Assembly: GCA_025331565.1 (NCBI GenBank)
Contig: JAFREQ010000048.1
Coordinates: forward strand, 1,240,001-1,304,000
Length of the DNA: 64,000 bases
From: Holacanthus passer
Taxonomy: Eukaryota; Chordata; Actinopteri; Pomacanthidae
Reading direction: 5' to 3'
Part shown: piece after piece, positions 38,902 to 50,579 of the stretch
Numbering within the stretch: the first letter of the stretch is position 1
How the letters are laid out: every line of letters starts with the position of its first letter
Made by a program: the position numbers and the translations under genes
Notes under the pieces: model-generated
Told to the model about the DNA's origin: nothing
Database searches by the model: none
Seen by the model: the letters and a program-made list of their open reading frames with translations, nothing else

Positions 38902-38934
38902 GGGGGTGGGGGGTGGGGGGTGGGGTGGGGGGCA
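38902..38934 (+). repeat. G-quadruplex motif
   Basis: Five G runs of 4-6 bases separated by single T bases. Single-nucleotide loops make this a very strong quadruplex candidate on the + strand. Confidence 0.9.
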
Positions 38935-39299
38935 AGGGAAGGAAGGAGAGAGGGAAGAAGTGAATGTGTGTGTGTGTGGGGGGAGACAGAGAGAGTGAAT
39001 GAGGAAAAAAGAGAGATAGGGAGAGAAAGAGAGATTTTGTGGAACAAGAACTAGAGAAAAAAACTGAGAAGAGAACAATAGAGCTCATCAGTGCATTGAG
39101 ACCTGAGTGCAATCAGAGACACACACAGTCACACACACAAACACAAATGAGTACATGTGTTTGTATACTGTATACAGACCTGTGCAGTTATGCCTGCACA
39201 CGCACATAAACTGCCATCCAGTCAAACATCAGTAATGGTAAACGCAGGCGCACATGCACATCCTGTATATGAACAGTACACACACGCACAGCAGTGTCC

Positions 39300-39450
39300 T
39301 TGTTAATTCATGAGGGAGATCTGATATGAATAACGAGAAGGACGATGCCATGAGGACTAAATGCTGGAAAATGTCATCAGCGGCAACACAAAAGGAGCCA
39401 TTTCATTAGTTGGGGCAAAGCTCTCCAACACAGCATCAGTATATCATAGC
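39300..39450. promoter_or_regulatory. possible conserved non-coding element
   Basis: GTTAATTCATGAGGGAG, AATAACGAGAAGGACGATGC and CAGCGGCAACACAAAAGG form a complex block between simple repeats. Confidence 0.28.
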
Positions 39451-39923
39451 TTAGGGTTAAACTCCAATCTGATGTGCTAAAAGACAGCTAACCTTCAAAG
39501 ACGCTTCGCCATCCTTTTCGCTGCATAGATACTGCAAACTGCCTATTTGGATTGATCCCTATGTCTATCTAGTGAGGAAAGATTGTACAGTATATGCATT
39601 CTCTGTAAATAAGCATTCAGCCCTTATTGACAGACAGCCACATGCAGGGGTATCAGTTCACTAACCAAAGGCCCAGGATCTAATATCATTTGCCAGCAAA
39701 ACATTCAGATCTGCTTATATCGAAATTTCTGAGGACAAGTGGAGCAATGAGTGATGACAGAGGAAATTTTATCATTGGTCAGTCTGGTCAGTTGTCAGGC
39801 ATTAAGGTTTCCTTTTTTTATAGACATTTGTGCAACTTCGTAAAAAAATGTAGGTGTACTGACAAAAATTTGGGGGCATAAATGTTTTATGTTTTGAGAC
39901 AATGTTTTGAGGCTGTAACAACG

Positions 39924-39952
39924 TTGTATGTATGTATGTATGTATGTATGTT
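39924..39952. repeat. (TATG)n microsatellite
   Basis: About seven GTAT/TATG units. Confidence 0.9.
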
Positions 39953-40049
39953 GGCCAATAAGTAACAAGATGCCATTCTCTCAATCAGTGTTGTTTAATA
40001 ACCAAATATAAGGCAATCTTAAACAAAACGCTTATTGTATATGTATACT

Positions 40050-40290
40050 AGTGGTGCAATGAATCACAAAACTCAGGGTTCACGTCGTATCACCAGTTTG
40101 ACTCATGGATAAAATCTTTTTTTTTGGATTAGGGTTAGGGTTTCGATATTTCGATATACTGGCAGCAGATATTTCCGAAGTTGCAATAAGGATTACAATC
40201 TTATGCTCTATTTCTATGATGACAAGCGTGCCCAGTTTCTCAGTGACACCACTGAAAATGACCAGAGTCATAGGCTGAGGGATTTTGTGC
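40050..40290 (+). mobile_element. possible hAT-like non-autonomous element end
   Basis: GTGGTGCAATGAATCACAAA, then ACTCAGGGTTCACGTCGTAT and CACCAGTTTGAC, resembles the terminal region of fish elements that carry a GGTTCGGATCGTATCACGG-type end. TCGATATTTCGATA repeats follow. It is heavily decayed and the right limit is a guess. Confidence 0.4.
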
Positions 40291-41913
40291 TGATCAGGGA
40301 TCAGTTGTGTTTGTTTATAGGTACCCTCCAGACATGTTTTAAAGTATGTTTAAATACTCCCACATAAAAAGTTGTTGTTTTTTAAATCCTTGAAAAGGGA
40401 CTGGAACCACATCTGTTCTTTCTCCCTCATTAAGAAATTCTGGATTTATAAATCACAGACTTCTTGTCCCACCCACCACTGCTGTTTGTGCTATGTTTAC
40501 TGGTGAAAGAGCAGTGTCCTTCAAGATGGTTAGAGGAAATGTTCATCCATACATGTTTGAGCCTCAGTCAGTCAGGCTCAGATCAGGAGTCTGTTGGCAA
40601 CTAGCAGATGTATCAATGGTTCGTGTACTTAATTCATGTTGTTTGTTAGCTTGTTAGCTTGTAACTGGCAGTAACTGATACAGTGTTAGTGGTTGTAAAA
40701 CATACAATAGTGTCTGCTATGATGCATAACAGAGGTTGAATCAGAGATTGCAGAAAAAGGTATGTTCTATCTGGCTGAGATTTTTATGTCATGTGCTATT
40801 TCTGTTTATCTTGATAGTCAACCAAGTTTGCCTGGGAACTGACTCATTGGCAGAAGTAGTATTTACCTAATAGACAGGGGTTGGCTTTTGAATTTGTGAC
40901 ATACTAAATCTAACTTGCCCGCGTTAGAATTTAAGATTTTAGGGAAACGCACAAACGTCTTCCCTTTCAGTTGAGCAATGTGAAAACAGCTCTCTTGTAA
41001 CAGACTTTGTACAGATAGAAGTTAGTATAGTCAAGATCAAACATTTTAGGGGACATATACGTAATCTGCTAATATATCAACTGATTTTAAATTCTAAAAT
41101 GTCACTATCAGCTTCAAAATCCATCATATATTGGATTATAATCTGAGTAGTATCAACTTTAATTATACAATCAAATATCACAATAAAGCATGAGAAGTGT
41201 AGTTATCAAACTAGGGTTAATGTCAGGAATTTGCAAAAGGCACATTGACCAGAAACAGCCAAGTTTCAATTTTGGCTTTTGTTAAGTCAATCATAAATTT
41301 AAGCTTAATTAACTGCACCTAATATAGTCTGCCAGTGCCAACTATCATCGTTCTAACCAGCGAAAGCAACAGTGCTGGGTGAAAATGAAGCTTACCACCT
41401 GAATGTTTTGTACTTTGATATTAAATCAGTTAAGACAAATAGCAGCTGATCCTTGTGTGAGACGTCACCCATATAAAAAGTTTTGTAGTTTTCATTGGTT
41501 CGTGAATCTTTATTGAGAGGTAGAACTCAGAGTCAGTTGCTCAATTGTGTCCAGATAATTTTCACATTCTACCTCTGTAAATGTTATACACATATTCACC
41601 TGGCGAGCATGCTGCATGTCTTCCCCTCTCTCTCCAGCTGTTTTTATCATAATAAAGCATATATGCCAAAAAAAATGCTCGCAGCCCTTAACATACTGCA
41701 GGTCACCAAACTAGCTTTGAGACAGTCATGAACACTCCCTCATGGCTTCATGTACAACAGTAGAATGGTGTAGTTTTCTATAGGTGGAAGTGCTGTACAG
41801 CTCTTTTTTTCCTGTGGCTATTTCAAGTCTTGGCTGTGTCACTTCTCAACCTTGGTGTTCTATAGGTGCTGGGGATGAGAGATGGTGTTAACACCTCTAA
41901 AGGCGTAAATCAC

Positions 41914-41942
41914 CTCTCTCTCTCTCTCTCTCTCTCTCTCCC
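41914..41942. repeat. (CT)n microsatellite
   Basis: About 14 CT units. A second CT run lies at 42186-42216. Confidence 0.95.
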
Positions 41943-42185
41943 CCACCACTCTCTTTCTCTCCCTCACTGCAGTGTTTTCTTCACTTGCTATCTGTGCTGA
42001 GAGGTGATTGGAGTCTTCCCAGTCTGATAATGGGCCACATATACACACTCACACACACATAGACACACCTTTTTACCGCCACAGAGCAGAGAGAGAGAAA
42101 GAGAGAGAAAGAGACTCATCAAGTAATTAAGGCCCTGGCTCTCCCTTGGAAATTAAAGGAATGATGGCCCTTTGCTCTCCTCTCT

Positions 42186-42216
42186 CTCTTTCCCTCTCTC
42201 TCTCTCTCTCTCTCTT
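42186..42216. repeat. (CT)n microsatellite
   Basis: Two CT runs joined through TTTCCC. Confidence 0.9.
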
Positions 42217-42284
42217 CCTCTTCCTGCTGGGCTGATTGCTGTCTGGCTTCTCTCCTCACCTGAGTATCTCACTCTCTCTCCCAG

Positions 42285-42400
42285 GCAGCCAACCCATAGT
42301 GCATTGTGCTGGTGATTACCCCACTGTGGGTAATTGCAGCGGCAGTTCGCTCAATGTTATTTCCCCCACTCTCTGCCCTTACGGAGGAGGAGACACCTTC
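42285..42400. promoter_or_regulatory. possible conserved non-coding element
   Basis: GCATTGTGCTGGTGATTACC and GGGTAATTGCAGCGGCAGTT lie in a short complex block right after a CT-rich tract. Confidence 0.25.
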
Positions 42401-43284
42401 CTCCAGACAGAGGGATGGGGGGGTGCATTTTTATGTATGTCGTATTGGGAGGGGGAAGCTAATAATGAAACACTGCATGTGTTTTTGTGTGCATTGAATA
42501 TATTTATTTATTTTTACCTCTTCGGGTAGGCCTCATCTGTGTATTTGTTTGTGAGTACAGTGAAGCCCAGTAGGTCATGCACACGGTCAGTTCCATCTCT
42601 CACGTCCTTGAAGAGAAAAGCGATTCAGAAAACTGCTTTTACCTTGGCTCACTCTTCCTCTTTGATAGGAGCAGGAAAGTCATAAAGAGCCAGTCCACTT
42701 CACTATCTGGCAGCTTCTTTCACCCTTGAACCTCAGTGTCTCAGACAACACCACTGCGTCCAAAGATATTTTGTGGGAGAGATTCAGACCAACAGGCAGA
42801 TTTATTTTTTTAGCTGTTGTAACAACAATCACCCAAAATAAGGCCTGGATAATTAACAGAATTTTATCTTAAATTACAATGTAGACTTCCAACAATTGTG
42901 AAAACACACACATTTCCTTTACAGTGGTGCCCCTCCTTAAATACCCAAACATACACACACACACTCATACACAGCTGAATTCATTGGGAGAGCAGGAAGT
43001 GATGGTCATTACACCCTGTGGCAGTTCCAAAACCTCGTACAAGTAAGTTAGAAGAGAGCCTGAGCATATGACGGCTTGTAGCGCATGTATGTGTGTTGCT
43101 GCATGGTTACCAAGTACATGCAGTACTGAATGAGTTTGAGAAAGTCAGTTAGTTACATGTCATGCAAATAGAACCCAATACAACGCCCATGTCGCCCACA
43201 ATGCTGCTGTACATATTACATGTAAGTTTTATTTGTTTTACAGGTGAATTATAGTTAAAGTTCAAGGCCATTTACTGTTAAAAA

Positions 43285-43434
43285 AGAAATTTTTTAAAAG
43301 TTCAATAAATACATGGACATTTCAAAAGTCAATGAGTAATTTATTAATGAATTTAAATAATGTTAAATAATTCTGATCTCAATATTGACTAAATTTATTG
43401 TGATAATGATTTTTGCCATAATCGAGCAACCCTG
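43285..43434 (-). mobile_element. hAT-type MITE terminal fragment
   Basis: The right edge, inverted, reads GCAGGGTTGCTCGATTATGG followed by CAAAAATCATTATCAC and CAATATTGAGATC. This matches the end of abundant fish hAT non-autonomous elements that begin CAGGGCTGCACGATTATGG. The opposite end was not found. Confidence 0.65.
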
Positions 43435-43439
43435 CCCAA

Positions 43440-46400
43440 ATTGAAATATGAGACACTGTATGTTTATTTAAGTGTTCAATATTAAATGAATAAACAAGAT
43501 AACATGACATTAATTATCACATTAATGTATACAATGAGATATATACATGGATTAATAAATTGTGAAATCAGTGAAATCATTTAATCCATTATTATTAATA
43601 TTATTATTATGAATTGTTTTCACTTCATAATGGCATTTTCCCCATTAAACTCCACTTTTCATGACTGTGGAGTTTATCACCAGTGCCTGCCTGCATTTGC
43701 AGCCAGTCAAATGCCCTGCTAAAAGCCTCTCTTAGCAGGGCTTGACAACTGCTACCACCTTTTGCCAGTTAGCTCTTTTTTGAGCATTTACAAAACAAAA
43801 TCAACCAACTAGCAGCTACTGTAAAATAAACACAGTGCAAAGACACAGTAACTAACCTCTGCTTTTCTTTAGTTTACTTCAAACGATCACTATTGACTTG
43901 GTTAATTCAGAGTAACCTCAACAGTGTTGTGATTCATGGAGGATGTTGCTCAGAGAAAGATGCACAACTCTGTGAAGAGCAGCCAACAGGAGCTGTCTAG
44001 GTAGCTGGCAGCTACAGATCTGACTGGAAGTCATTGAGCTATACTAAGAGAGGCTGGGGACATTGGATGAAATCTGAGGGGACAGGCACTGGCGACAACA
44101 CACTGCCCTGAAAATTATTATGAAATAAAAAGCTGTTGTAAAATAAAAAACAGACTTTTAAAAATATTTTTTCTATGATTTTGTCTATATTGAAACCATT
44201 CAACAGTTACAGATGATTTTAGAAAACTGTATTTCATGTGTTTTCTGTTGTATTTTCTCTCTACTCACAAGAGGATTTGTTGGGAAAAATCCTGCAATAT
44301 TAAAGTTGTCTAGATGCAGGGTCATGGGATTTCTTCCGCTGCTTTCTGCTGTATCACTGTTTTGACAGTGTGGTCAGTGTAATGCCTCAGTGGGATTTAG
44401 AGGGTTGGGGTGGTTTAGTTTAGGGATGTAGTGGATCAGGTCCTTTTTTATAAAGTGAAACCCTTTTGAATTACTAACCTCTGTGCTGCCTGGGCACGGA
44501 GAGGACTCCTGGATAGACACTCTGAGCAGACTGCCACCTAAAATAACAAAAAAATGTCAAAATGTGGACATGGAGCATGGCAATTAATCTGCTCTTTGCA
44601 CAACTAGACAAATAAAGAGCGCTCCCACTGTAATAGGAGACGTGAGGGTTTGGGTCAAAATGATCCCTAGATAGAAATGTTTCCTGTTTCCAGTTCTCCT
44701 TCTCTGTCCAGTGGAAGTACTGATAACAGTGTGAGGAGGAATACATAAAGATGCCAGCTGGCTTTATTATCAGGCCAATCCCATCTCCAGTTCTCTGGAT
44801 AATCAGACCAGCTAAAAATCAGACCATCACCCAATAAACACATATTTGTTCACAAGCACACTTTAATTTTAGTTCTCCTCATCAGGTTATCTTGTTCTCA
44901 GCTTGTACTCCATCACTCCCCATTTCTCACCTCACCATTTGTTACTCTGAGAAGCTGGCTTTTGAACTTGTGCCTGACCTGGAGTACTTTTGGGCCTGTA
45001 AATATTTTATTTACATACATAACAAACACAGGGTGGTTTGAGGATCTTCAATATGCAGCGGAGGAAAGACTATATTAATATATAGTGATACTACTCTCAC
45101 CTCAGTCTGAAATCCATCAAACACATGTAGCTATACTCTGACAATACCAGTTTCAACTGCAGCGCGAGGACATTCAGGCCAAGAAATCATAGTCGTTTCT
45201 TCACCTACACTGTGTGTATGTGTGTATATGTGTGTGTGTCCAAGAGGCAATGAACAGGCACTGAAAAGAACACAGGATATGGAACAGAGAGAGGGAGAGC
45301 AATAGAGAGATTTCATCTCCTCTCTGCCTGTATACGTATCTGCCAGAATGTAGGTCAGACAGCCCCAGTCACTCTCAGAGCCTGGGAGAACAAGATTGCT
45401 GTGTGTGTGTCTTTGTGTGTGTGCATACACATCACATGAATAAAGCATGTGTCTTTCTTGTAATGTGTGCTTATTTGTGTGTGCCCCCTGTCCTCACGTG
45501 CCATATGTGTTTCTTTACATCAATGGTTCTCAATGGTTCTCTCTTTTTTGAGCCAGCACCCCCCTATCCATTACCCAGGTCCCTTACCACCCCATCAAAT
45601 AGAATGCAGGCTAATTGTCTCCCCTGAATATTGTTGTTGATTATTATGCTGTGTTATATCATTAAAAAGCACGTCATTGAATGCCAAGTAACAGATATGA
45701 TTTACCTGGACAGTTGGAATATCATTATTAGGAGCAAAAAAGGCATGTGAATAGAAAATAGATTTATGAGTGTTTAACAAATGCAATGGTCAGAAATTTG
45801 ACATTAAAACTTAGAAAAATGATAATCAAGGGACTTTTTAAAAATTATTCCCACGGAAAACAAGAGCTGCGTACCAAGGAAAAATTCTAGAGCTGCTTGA
45901 AAAAAGGCACAACGTTTTAGAATTTGTGTTGTTGGGATTGACGGTCAGTTCAGTTGGAGCTGGTATACTTGTATCTCCCTGGAAGTGATGGATGAAACTG
46001 TCAACAAAGGAGGGGTCATTACTTCATAATACCAATGTTCTAACACTCTGCCAGACTTTGGTGCCAGTTGTATTGAAGCCTATGGGAGATGCATGCTGAA
46101 GCACAGTGAAAACCAACATATCTACGTTGTATGACCTTGGATGAAGAAATGCCTATACTTAAATAAGAACTGTTTGTTTATTTGCTGTTTGTCTCCAAAT
46201 AGCATCCAAAGATGATTATAGGCCTGCTGCGAGTCAAATTAAAATGCTCACCATGGCAAATTTAATAAAAAGTTGCAGGTAAAGTGTCCCTTGATAATAT
46301 TGAGTTTAGGATAAATAAATATTGTTAACAACATCTGTAGTCTTCATTCCTTCTCTCTTCCTATTATTTAGATTCATAGGCTGCTTTACAATGATTGGCA

Positions 46401-46810
46401 GGGCTAATAATAGGTAATATCACACATTCAAATGAAACGTTTACAAACCTCCTCTGATTATTAATTGTACTTTGGTTGGTTGTAAACTAACCCTTAGGTG
46501 TAAAATTCATGTGTAATTCATGACTATCAGAAACTTTTAGAAAAACATTTAACAACAAACTTGATCATCAGAAAATAATCCAGCATAATTATGAATGAAG
46601 CAATCTTACAATTTCTCAACACCTGGGCTGTATCCCGTTTGTCTAGTCCCCCCCTGTGGGTAATCCTCTTCATGCCTGGTCACCATATCAAAAACTGTAG
46701 ATTGCATTACATAACTATAGCTAACTGGCTACTAACGCATTAATTAAGTTAGGGTATTATTACCAGTGTGCATTCACATGCTACACAGTGACGTCATGAC
46801 CTTGTCATGA
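43440..46810. other. gene-free stretch
   Basis: No exon recognised. AATGGTTCTCAATGGTTCTC at about 45520 resembles the edge of an interspersed repeat but is too short to call. Confidence 0.45.
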
Positions 46811-46815
46811 CCACA

Positions 46816-46970
46816 GGCGGTGCACTCAAAGATGTGGCTCACCAAGGACCTTGGAGGAGATGCCGGTGTCAGGGTGAACCTACTTGAGCACCTTGTACAT
46901 GTGCAGCGCTCCTTTCCGGTTTCCCTACTCCTGCCACTCTTGGGTGTCTTTACAGCTTGCTTTGAGCCTT
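46816..46970 (-). pseudogene. histone H2B pseudogene fragment
   Basis: Read on the - strand, this region carries the middle of histone H2B in broken frames. The N-terminal part reads GSKQAVK followed by a basic stretch ending TGKER, like the H2B lysine-rich tail running into RKES. A loss of about 7 nt shifts frame, and the next part reads LHMYKVLK, a TAG stop (46882-46880), then VHPDTGISSK, which is the H2B core helix and loop with Gln changed to stop. A further loss of about 17 nt shifts back, and VSHIFECTA matches H2B VNDIFERIA. The C-terminal third is not recognisable. H2B genes have no introns, so a retrocopy cannot be told from an old gene duplicate. No other histone gene is near. It is inactive by at least two frameshifts and a stop. 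Confidence 0.85.
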
Positions 46971-48913
46971 TAAACCATTTTAGAACACTGCAGAGGAAAG
47001 CTGCAGCGGCATAAACTCCCCCATCTCTGCTGGAATCAAGCCGGCAGATTGCGTTGCTGTGACTCAACTTGTCAGGTGGCAGGTGTCTGGTTTTAGAATA
47101 GTGTGTTATATTGTGTGTCTGGATTCTAGACACTAAGTTGCTTTCACGGGAAGTCCGATAGCACAAGATCCCTCTTATAAATGTGTGACCAGGACGATAA
47201 CATGGTGTTCACAGTGTATCCTCGGGAGAAATGAACGCTTTCAAGAGAAAGAAACTTTCTAATTTCCTCCACAGGGAAAACCAGTGAAAACAGCATTTAT
47301 TTTGCTGAGTTAATACAGTTAACAGCATGTAGGTGATATAGATGATATTATGACGTCCCATTTCCGTGAAGGCAGCATGGAGCTACACTGCAGAAAGCTA
47401 ACAGAAACACTGAAGTAAAGTGAAATTATGCACCGTCTAGTTGCATTGGTGTTAATGGACAGGTTTTACAATGTTGTAAATCACATTCTTTTGCAAGTAA
47501 TAGTAAGTTTCAACTCCTCTCATTGTCAATATTTGGTTTAAACTCCCCTTAGAACACCTCAATGCCCCCCCCCCTTCAAAAATATTGCTTCTAGCACCCA
47601 GGGCCTTTTTCCCCTCAGTGACAATGCTACTTTATAATATATGTGTGATTTTTTTTTTCCTGTGTGTGTGTCTAAAATGCCTGTCATGGATGCCCTGTGT
47701 CATAGAAAATGTCACAGTGGACATTACAGCCCACTTTCCACACATCCATACAATATGATTTTCATTACAGTTGTGTGTGTGTGCGCCAGAGCAGCCAGTC
47801 CTCCCAGGCTATTTACAGTGTGCATCCTGGTTTTGATAGATATAGGAGCCCAGTAAAGAGCAGGCATGGTTCCCTCTCATTCTCCAAGGAAAAGACTGCA
47901 AGAAAATCACACACCAACACACACACACACGCTTGTAGGATTCTGGACTAAGAAGAAGTCCACCAGTCTTCGGTTATGTATTGTGTCTTTGTTACAAAGC
48001 GGATGAATAAGAATACCTTGCGCACATTGTATAAGACTTGGGATTGTGTGTGTGTTTGCAGTCCTGTGTGTGTTCCCGTTGCAGCTGAAGGCCTATTCTT
48101 CCCTTGCTGTGCTCTGTCTGTCACTGTCCTTGGTGCTGAAACTTGCAGCATAGAACCTTAGCTCCACAACTGGAAAACCATACATAAAGACACACGGCCA
48201 CAGTACTGTATTGCTGTATTGTATCTTCTTCTACTGTTGTCTGCTCTGTCTCTTGCCATTTGTCATCTTCCATTTGTCTTCCCTTCTTTCTGTCGTTCCT
48301 GTCCCCTCCCTCACTCTTTTTTCTGGTACACACACACACAGATATACCAGGGGAATGTGGGCTGTGTCCTGATGAAGAGTCAGAGAGCTGTGATTTGTCA
48401 TCAGCCTCCACATGAAGACCTTCATCAGAGGACAGACCCATCACTTACACTCTGATTATAATGACCAAGGGGCCAGGGATGAGCGTGTGTGTGTATGTGT
48501 GTGTTTGCAGGTTGCTTGTATTTTATGGGTTAGAAACTGGTGGAATTATGCCACAAATTTGCCAGAAAATCGTTCAACCTTTTTCAACCATTTTATCTGA
48601 AATCATACATGTTTACGTACACAGTGTGCTAGCTGTCCATGCCCATAAGCACTTTGACTTTTTTTTACTGCCACTTTTTTTGAATGAAAACGCGAGGAGT
48701 GTACTGGTGCCTGTAATCAAGTACAAACCAGCCTTTGACGCTGATTTCAAAAAACATAAAAGACAGCAGGACCATAGTCGTAAAATGAAAATATAGTTTG
48801 AGTGGCCCATTGTTTGCACTGTCCCCTTACAACTCACTCACGCTGTTTCCAGCTCGGCCATGCTTTTTATTCACACTACAAAGGAAGTGGACAAAAAAAG
48901 GTGGAAAACAGAG

Positions 48914-48937
48914 GTGTGTGTGTGTGTGTGTGTGTGA
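48914..48937. repeat. (GT)n microsatellite
   Basis: Twelve GT units. Confidence 0.95.
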
Positions 48938-49124
48938 TGAAAGGTAAAAAAGACCCCCTGCTGGTTCAAAGTAAAGTCTGCTTATGCATGTAACCACCAC
49001 AGCTCCTTTTACATAACACCCAACAAGCAGTCTGAGCGCTCACTGTATGCCTATGGTTGTGTTAGTCCTGAGGGACCAGCCATTGTTTTGATTTAAGCTG
49101 CTTTGAGATAGGTTGTGAATGACT

Positions 49125-49177
<53 letters not shown>

Positions 49178-49196
49178 GCGTGCATGCGTGTGTGTA
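49125..49196. repeat. (TG)n microsatellite
   Basis: About 23 perfect TG units, then CGTGTGCGTGCATGCG. Confidence 0.95.
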
Positions 49197-49514
49197 TACT
49201 TGTTATGGGCCGTCTGGTAGGCTCCCTATGGGGGCCTTCATTCTTTGTGATAGTCCCTATACACCATCAACACCTCATCTGTTCTCTCCCATACATTCTC
49301 TCAATTAGCAGCAGTGGATGATAGAAACAAAGACACAGGCAGTGTATGAGTGCAGATGTCCATTCACACCTCCATCTCTTTTCCTTTCTCTCTTTATCGC
49401 TTTCTATGTCGAAGGTTATTTTACCTTTTTTCTAGCAGAGTAGGACATCGACCCCCTTATTCACTCCTCTCCTATCTTCCACCACTTTCCCTCCCCTTTC
49501 CTCTCCTACTCTAA

Positions 49515-49740
49515 CTCAGCAAAGGATGGAGAGCTGAGGAGAGAAATCATGAAGGCAGGCACGGATCATTAGCTATATTTGTCCCCACTTCCTGCAGAAG
49601 ATGATAGATCTAGCTAATTACCCCATGTTGCCAAGCCTATCGCAGACGACAAGCGGCCGTCGTTATGGCGGAAATCAACGTTCACTTGGCGTGTGCCGCA
49701 TAGCTGATGCTATATGACTATTCATGAGCCTGGAGTCAAA
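49515..49740. promoter_or_regulatory. strong conserved non-coding element candidate beside 5' exon
   Basis: This 225-bp block ends about 110 bp before the candidate 5' exon. It has TCTAGCTAATTACCCC (homeodomain TAATTA), AAGCGGCCGTCGTTATGG and CTTGGCGTGTGCCGC, with unusually high retained CpG and no repeats. A proximal promoter or enhancer for a myt1l transcript starting nearby is possible. No TATA box is seen. Confidence 0.4.
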
Positions 49741-49847
49741 GGAAAAGAGGAAATTTCAGATCCTGCCATGGCTGTATGTGAATGTGATTGTTCTGGAAAT
49801 GATTTTTAATGATGCATGTTCTCCATCTTTTTCTTCCCTCTGTGTAG

Positions 49848-49961
49848 AAAATGAGTTTGGAGGAGACGTGGTGAGTCGTTCTTCTCCAGCTGAACGTCAG
49901 TAGGTCACGGTGGAAGCAGAAGTCTGGACCAAAGAGCTGTCTCAACCCCAAACCATTTCAG
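49848..49961 (+). other. myt1l: candidate non-coding 5' UTR exon of myt1l
   Basis: This 114-nt segment has a strong acceptor (ttttcttccctctgtgtag) and a good donor (TTTCAG|gtagtg), and is unique and non-repetitive. Splicing 49961 to 56882 would put it directly upstream of the myt1l ATG. It contains one ATG, at 49851, opening an eight-codon upstream ORF (MSLEETW then TGA). That ORF is in the same frame as the main start, so its TGA at 49872-49874 is an in-frame upstream stop. This supports the ATG at 56882 as the true start. MYT1L is known in mammals to have several non-coding 5' exons spread over large distances, which fits this placement. That it belongs to this gene is inference from strand, order and splice signals. 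Confidence 0.55.
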
Positions 49962-50154
49962 GTAGTGTGGTGGCTTTTACACATACATTCAAATGTGTTT
50001 GTTTTTCTTTGATTATATTCTTAAGCTTGTTCTGATGCACATTTGTGTGATAAATCTGAATCTACGTTTATTAAATTTTGTTCATTTTCCAAATATAAAA
50101 CGTAGCATAGCACATGACAACACCGATATTTAACGCAAACGGCTGCATTTTGTG

Positions 50155-50362
50155 AGGCGGCTGTGGCTCAGGAGGTAGAGTGGATCACAGGGTTGACTCC
50201 CAGATCCTCTTGTCCACATGCGCTGTATCCAGAATTGCTCCCAATGGTCAGGTGAGCACCTTGCATGATAGCTCACTCATTGGTGTGTGTGTGTGAATGG
50301 GTTAAGGAGAGGAAAAAGTGCTTTGAATAAAAGTGCTATATAAAATACAGCAATTTGCCAAT
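50155..50362 (+). mobile_element. tRNA-derived SINE, internally deleted
   Basis: The head GGCGGCTGTGGCTCAGGAGG holds an A box (TGGCTCAGGAGG, 50164-50175). A decayed B box, GGTTGACTCC (50191-50200), lacks the usual C of GGTTCGANTCC. The body keeps TTGCTCCCAATGG, CACCTTGCATG and TGTGTGTGAATGGGT, and the tail AAAAGTGCTATATAAAATACAG, all familiar from an abundant teleost SINE. Segments between these are missing relative to the consensus I remember. It sits in the candidate myt1l intron 200 bp after the 5' exon. Confidence 0.8.
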
Positions 50363-50523
50363 ATTAAAAGTACACTGTTTTTAGCATTAACAACAAAATA
50401 AAATTATATTTTTGAAAAAGTGAAGAACATAAACAGTAGTACAGCATTCATCAGTCATAATGTACTGTGTATATAGTCATAAAAAATGAGAGATAAATTG
50501 ATTGTTTGACCACTCAATCGACA

Positions 50524-50574
50524 GAGAGGGAGGGTAAAGAGGGTAAGGGAGAGGGTAAAGAGGGTAAGGGGGTA
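50524..50574 (+). repeat. G-rich 20-bp minisatellite, two units
   Basis: The unit AGAGGGTAAAGAGGGTAAGG occurs about twice, flanked by partial units. Multiple GGG runs give it quadruplex potential. Confidence 0.75.
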
Positions 50575-50579
50575 AGTGT

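Larger units (their letters stand above)
40300..43285. other. gene-free stretch
   Basis: AT-rich DNA and CT tracts. No exon seen. Confidence 0.45.
46975..49510. other. gene-free stretch
   Basis: Simple repeats and unremarkable sequence between the H2B relic and the candidate regulatory block. No exon seen. Confidence 0.45.

Noticed and set aside
38750..38940. Repeat cluster as a CRISPR-like array or replication origin
   Set aside because: It consists of simple repeats without spacers; the vertebrate context makes CRISPR inapplicable, and origin activity cannot be read from sequence.
46774..47166. 130-residue frame on the - strand as an intact gene
   Set aside because: Part of it is H2B read in shifted frame; the two deletions and a stop in the H2B frame show it is a pseudogene.
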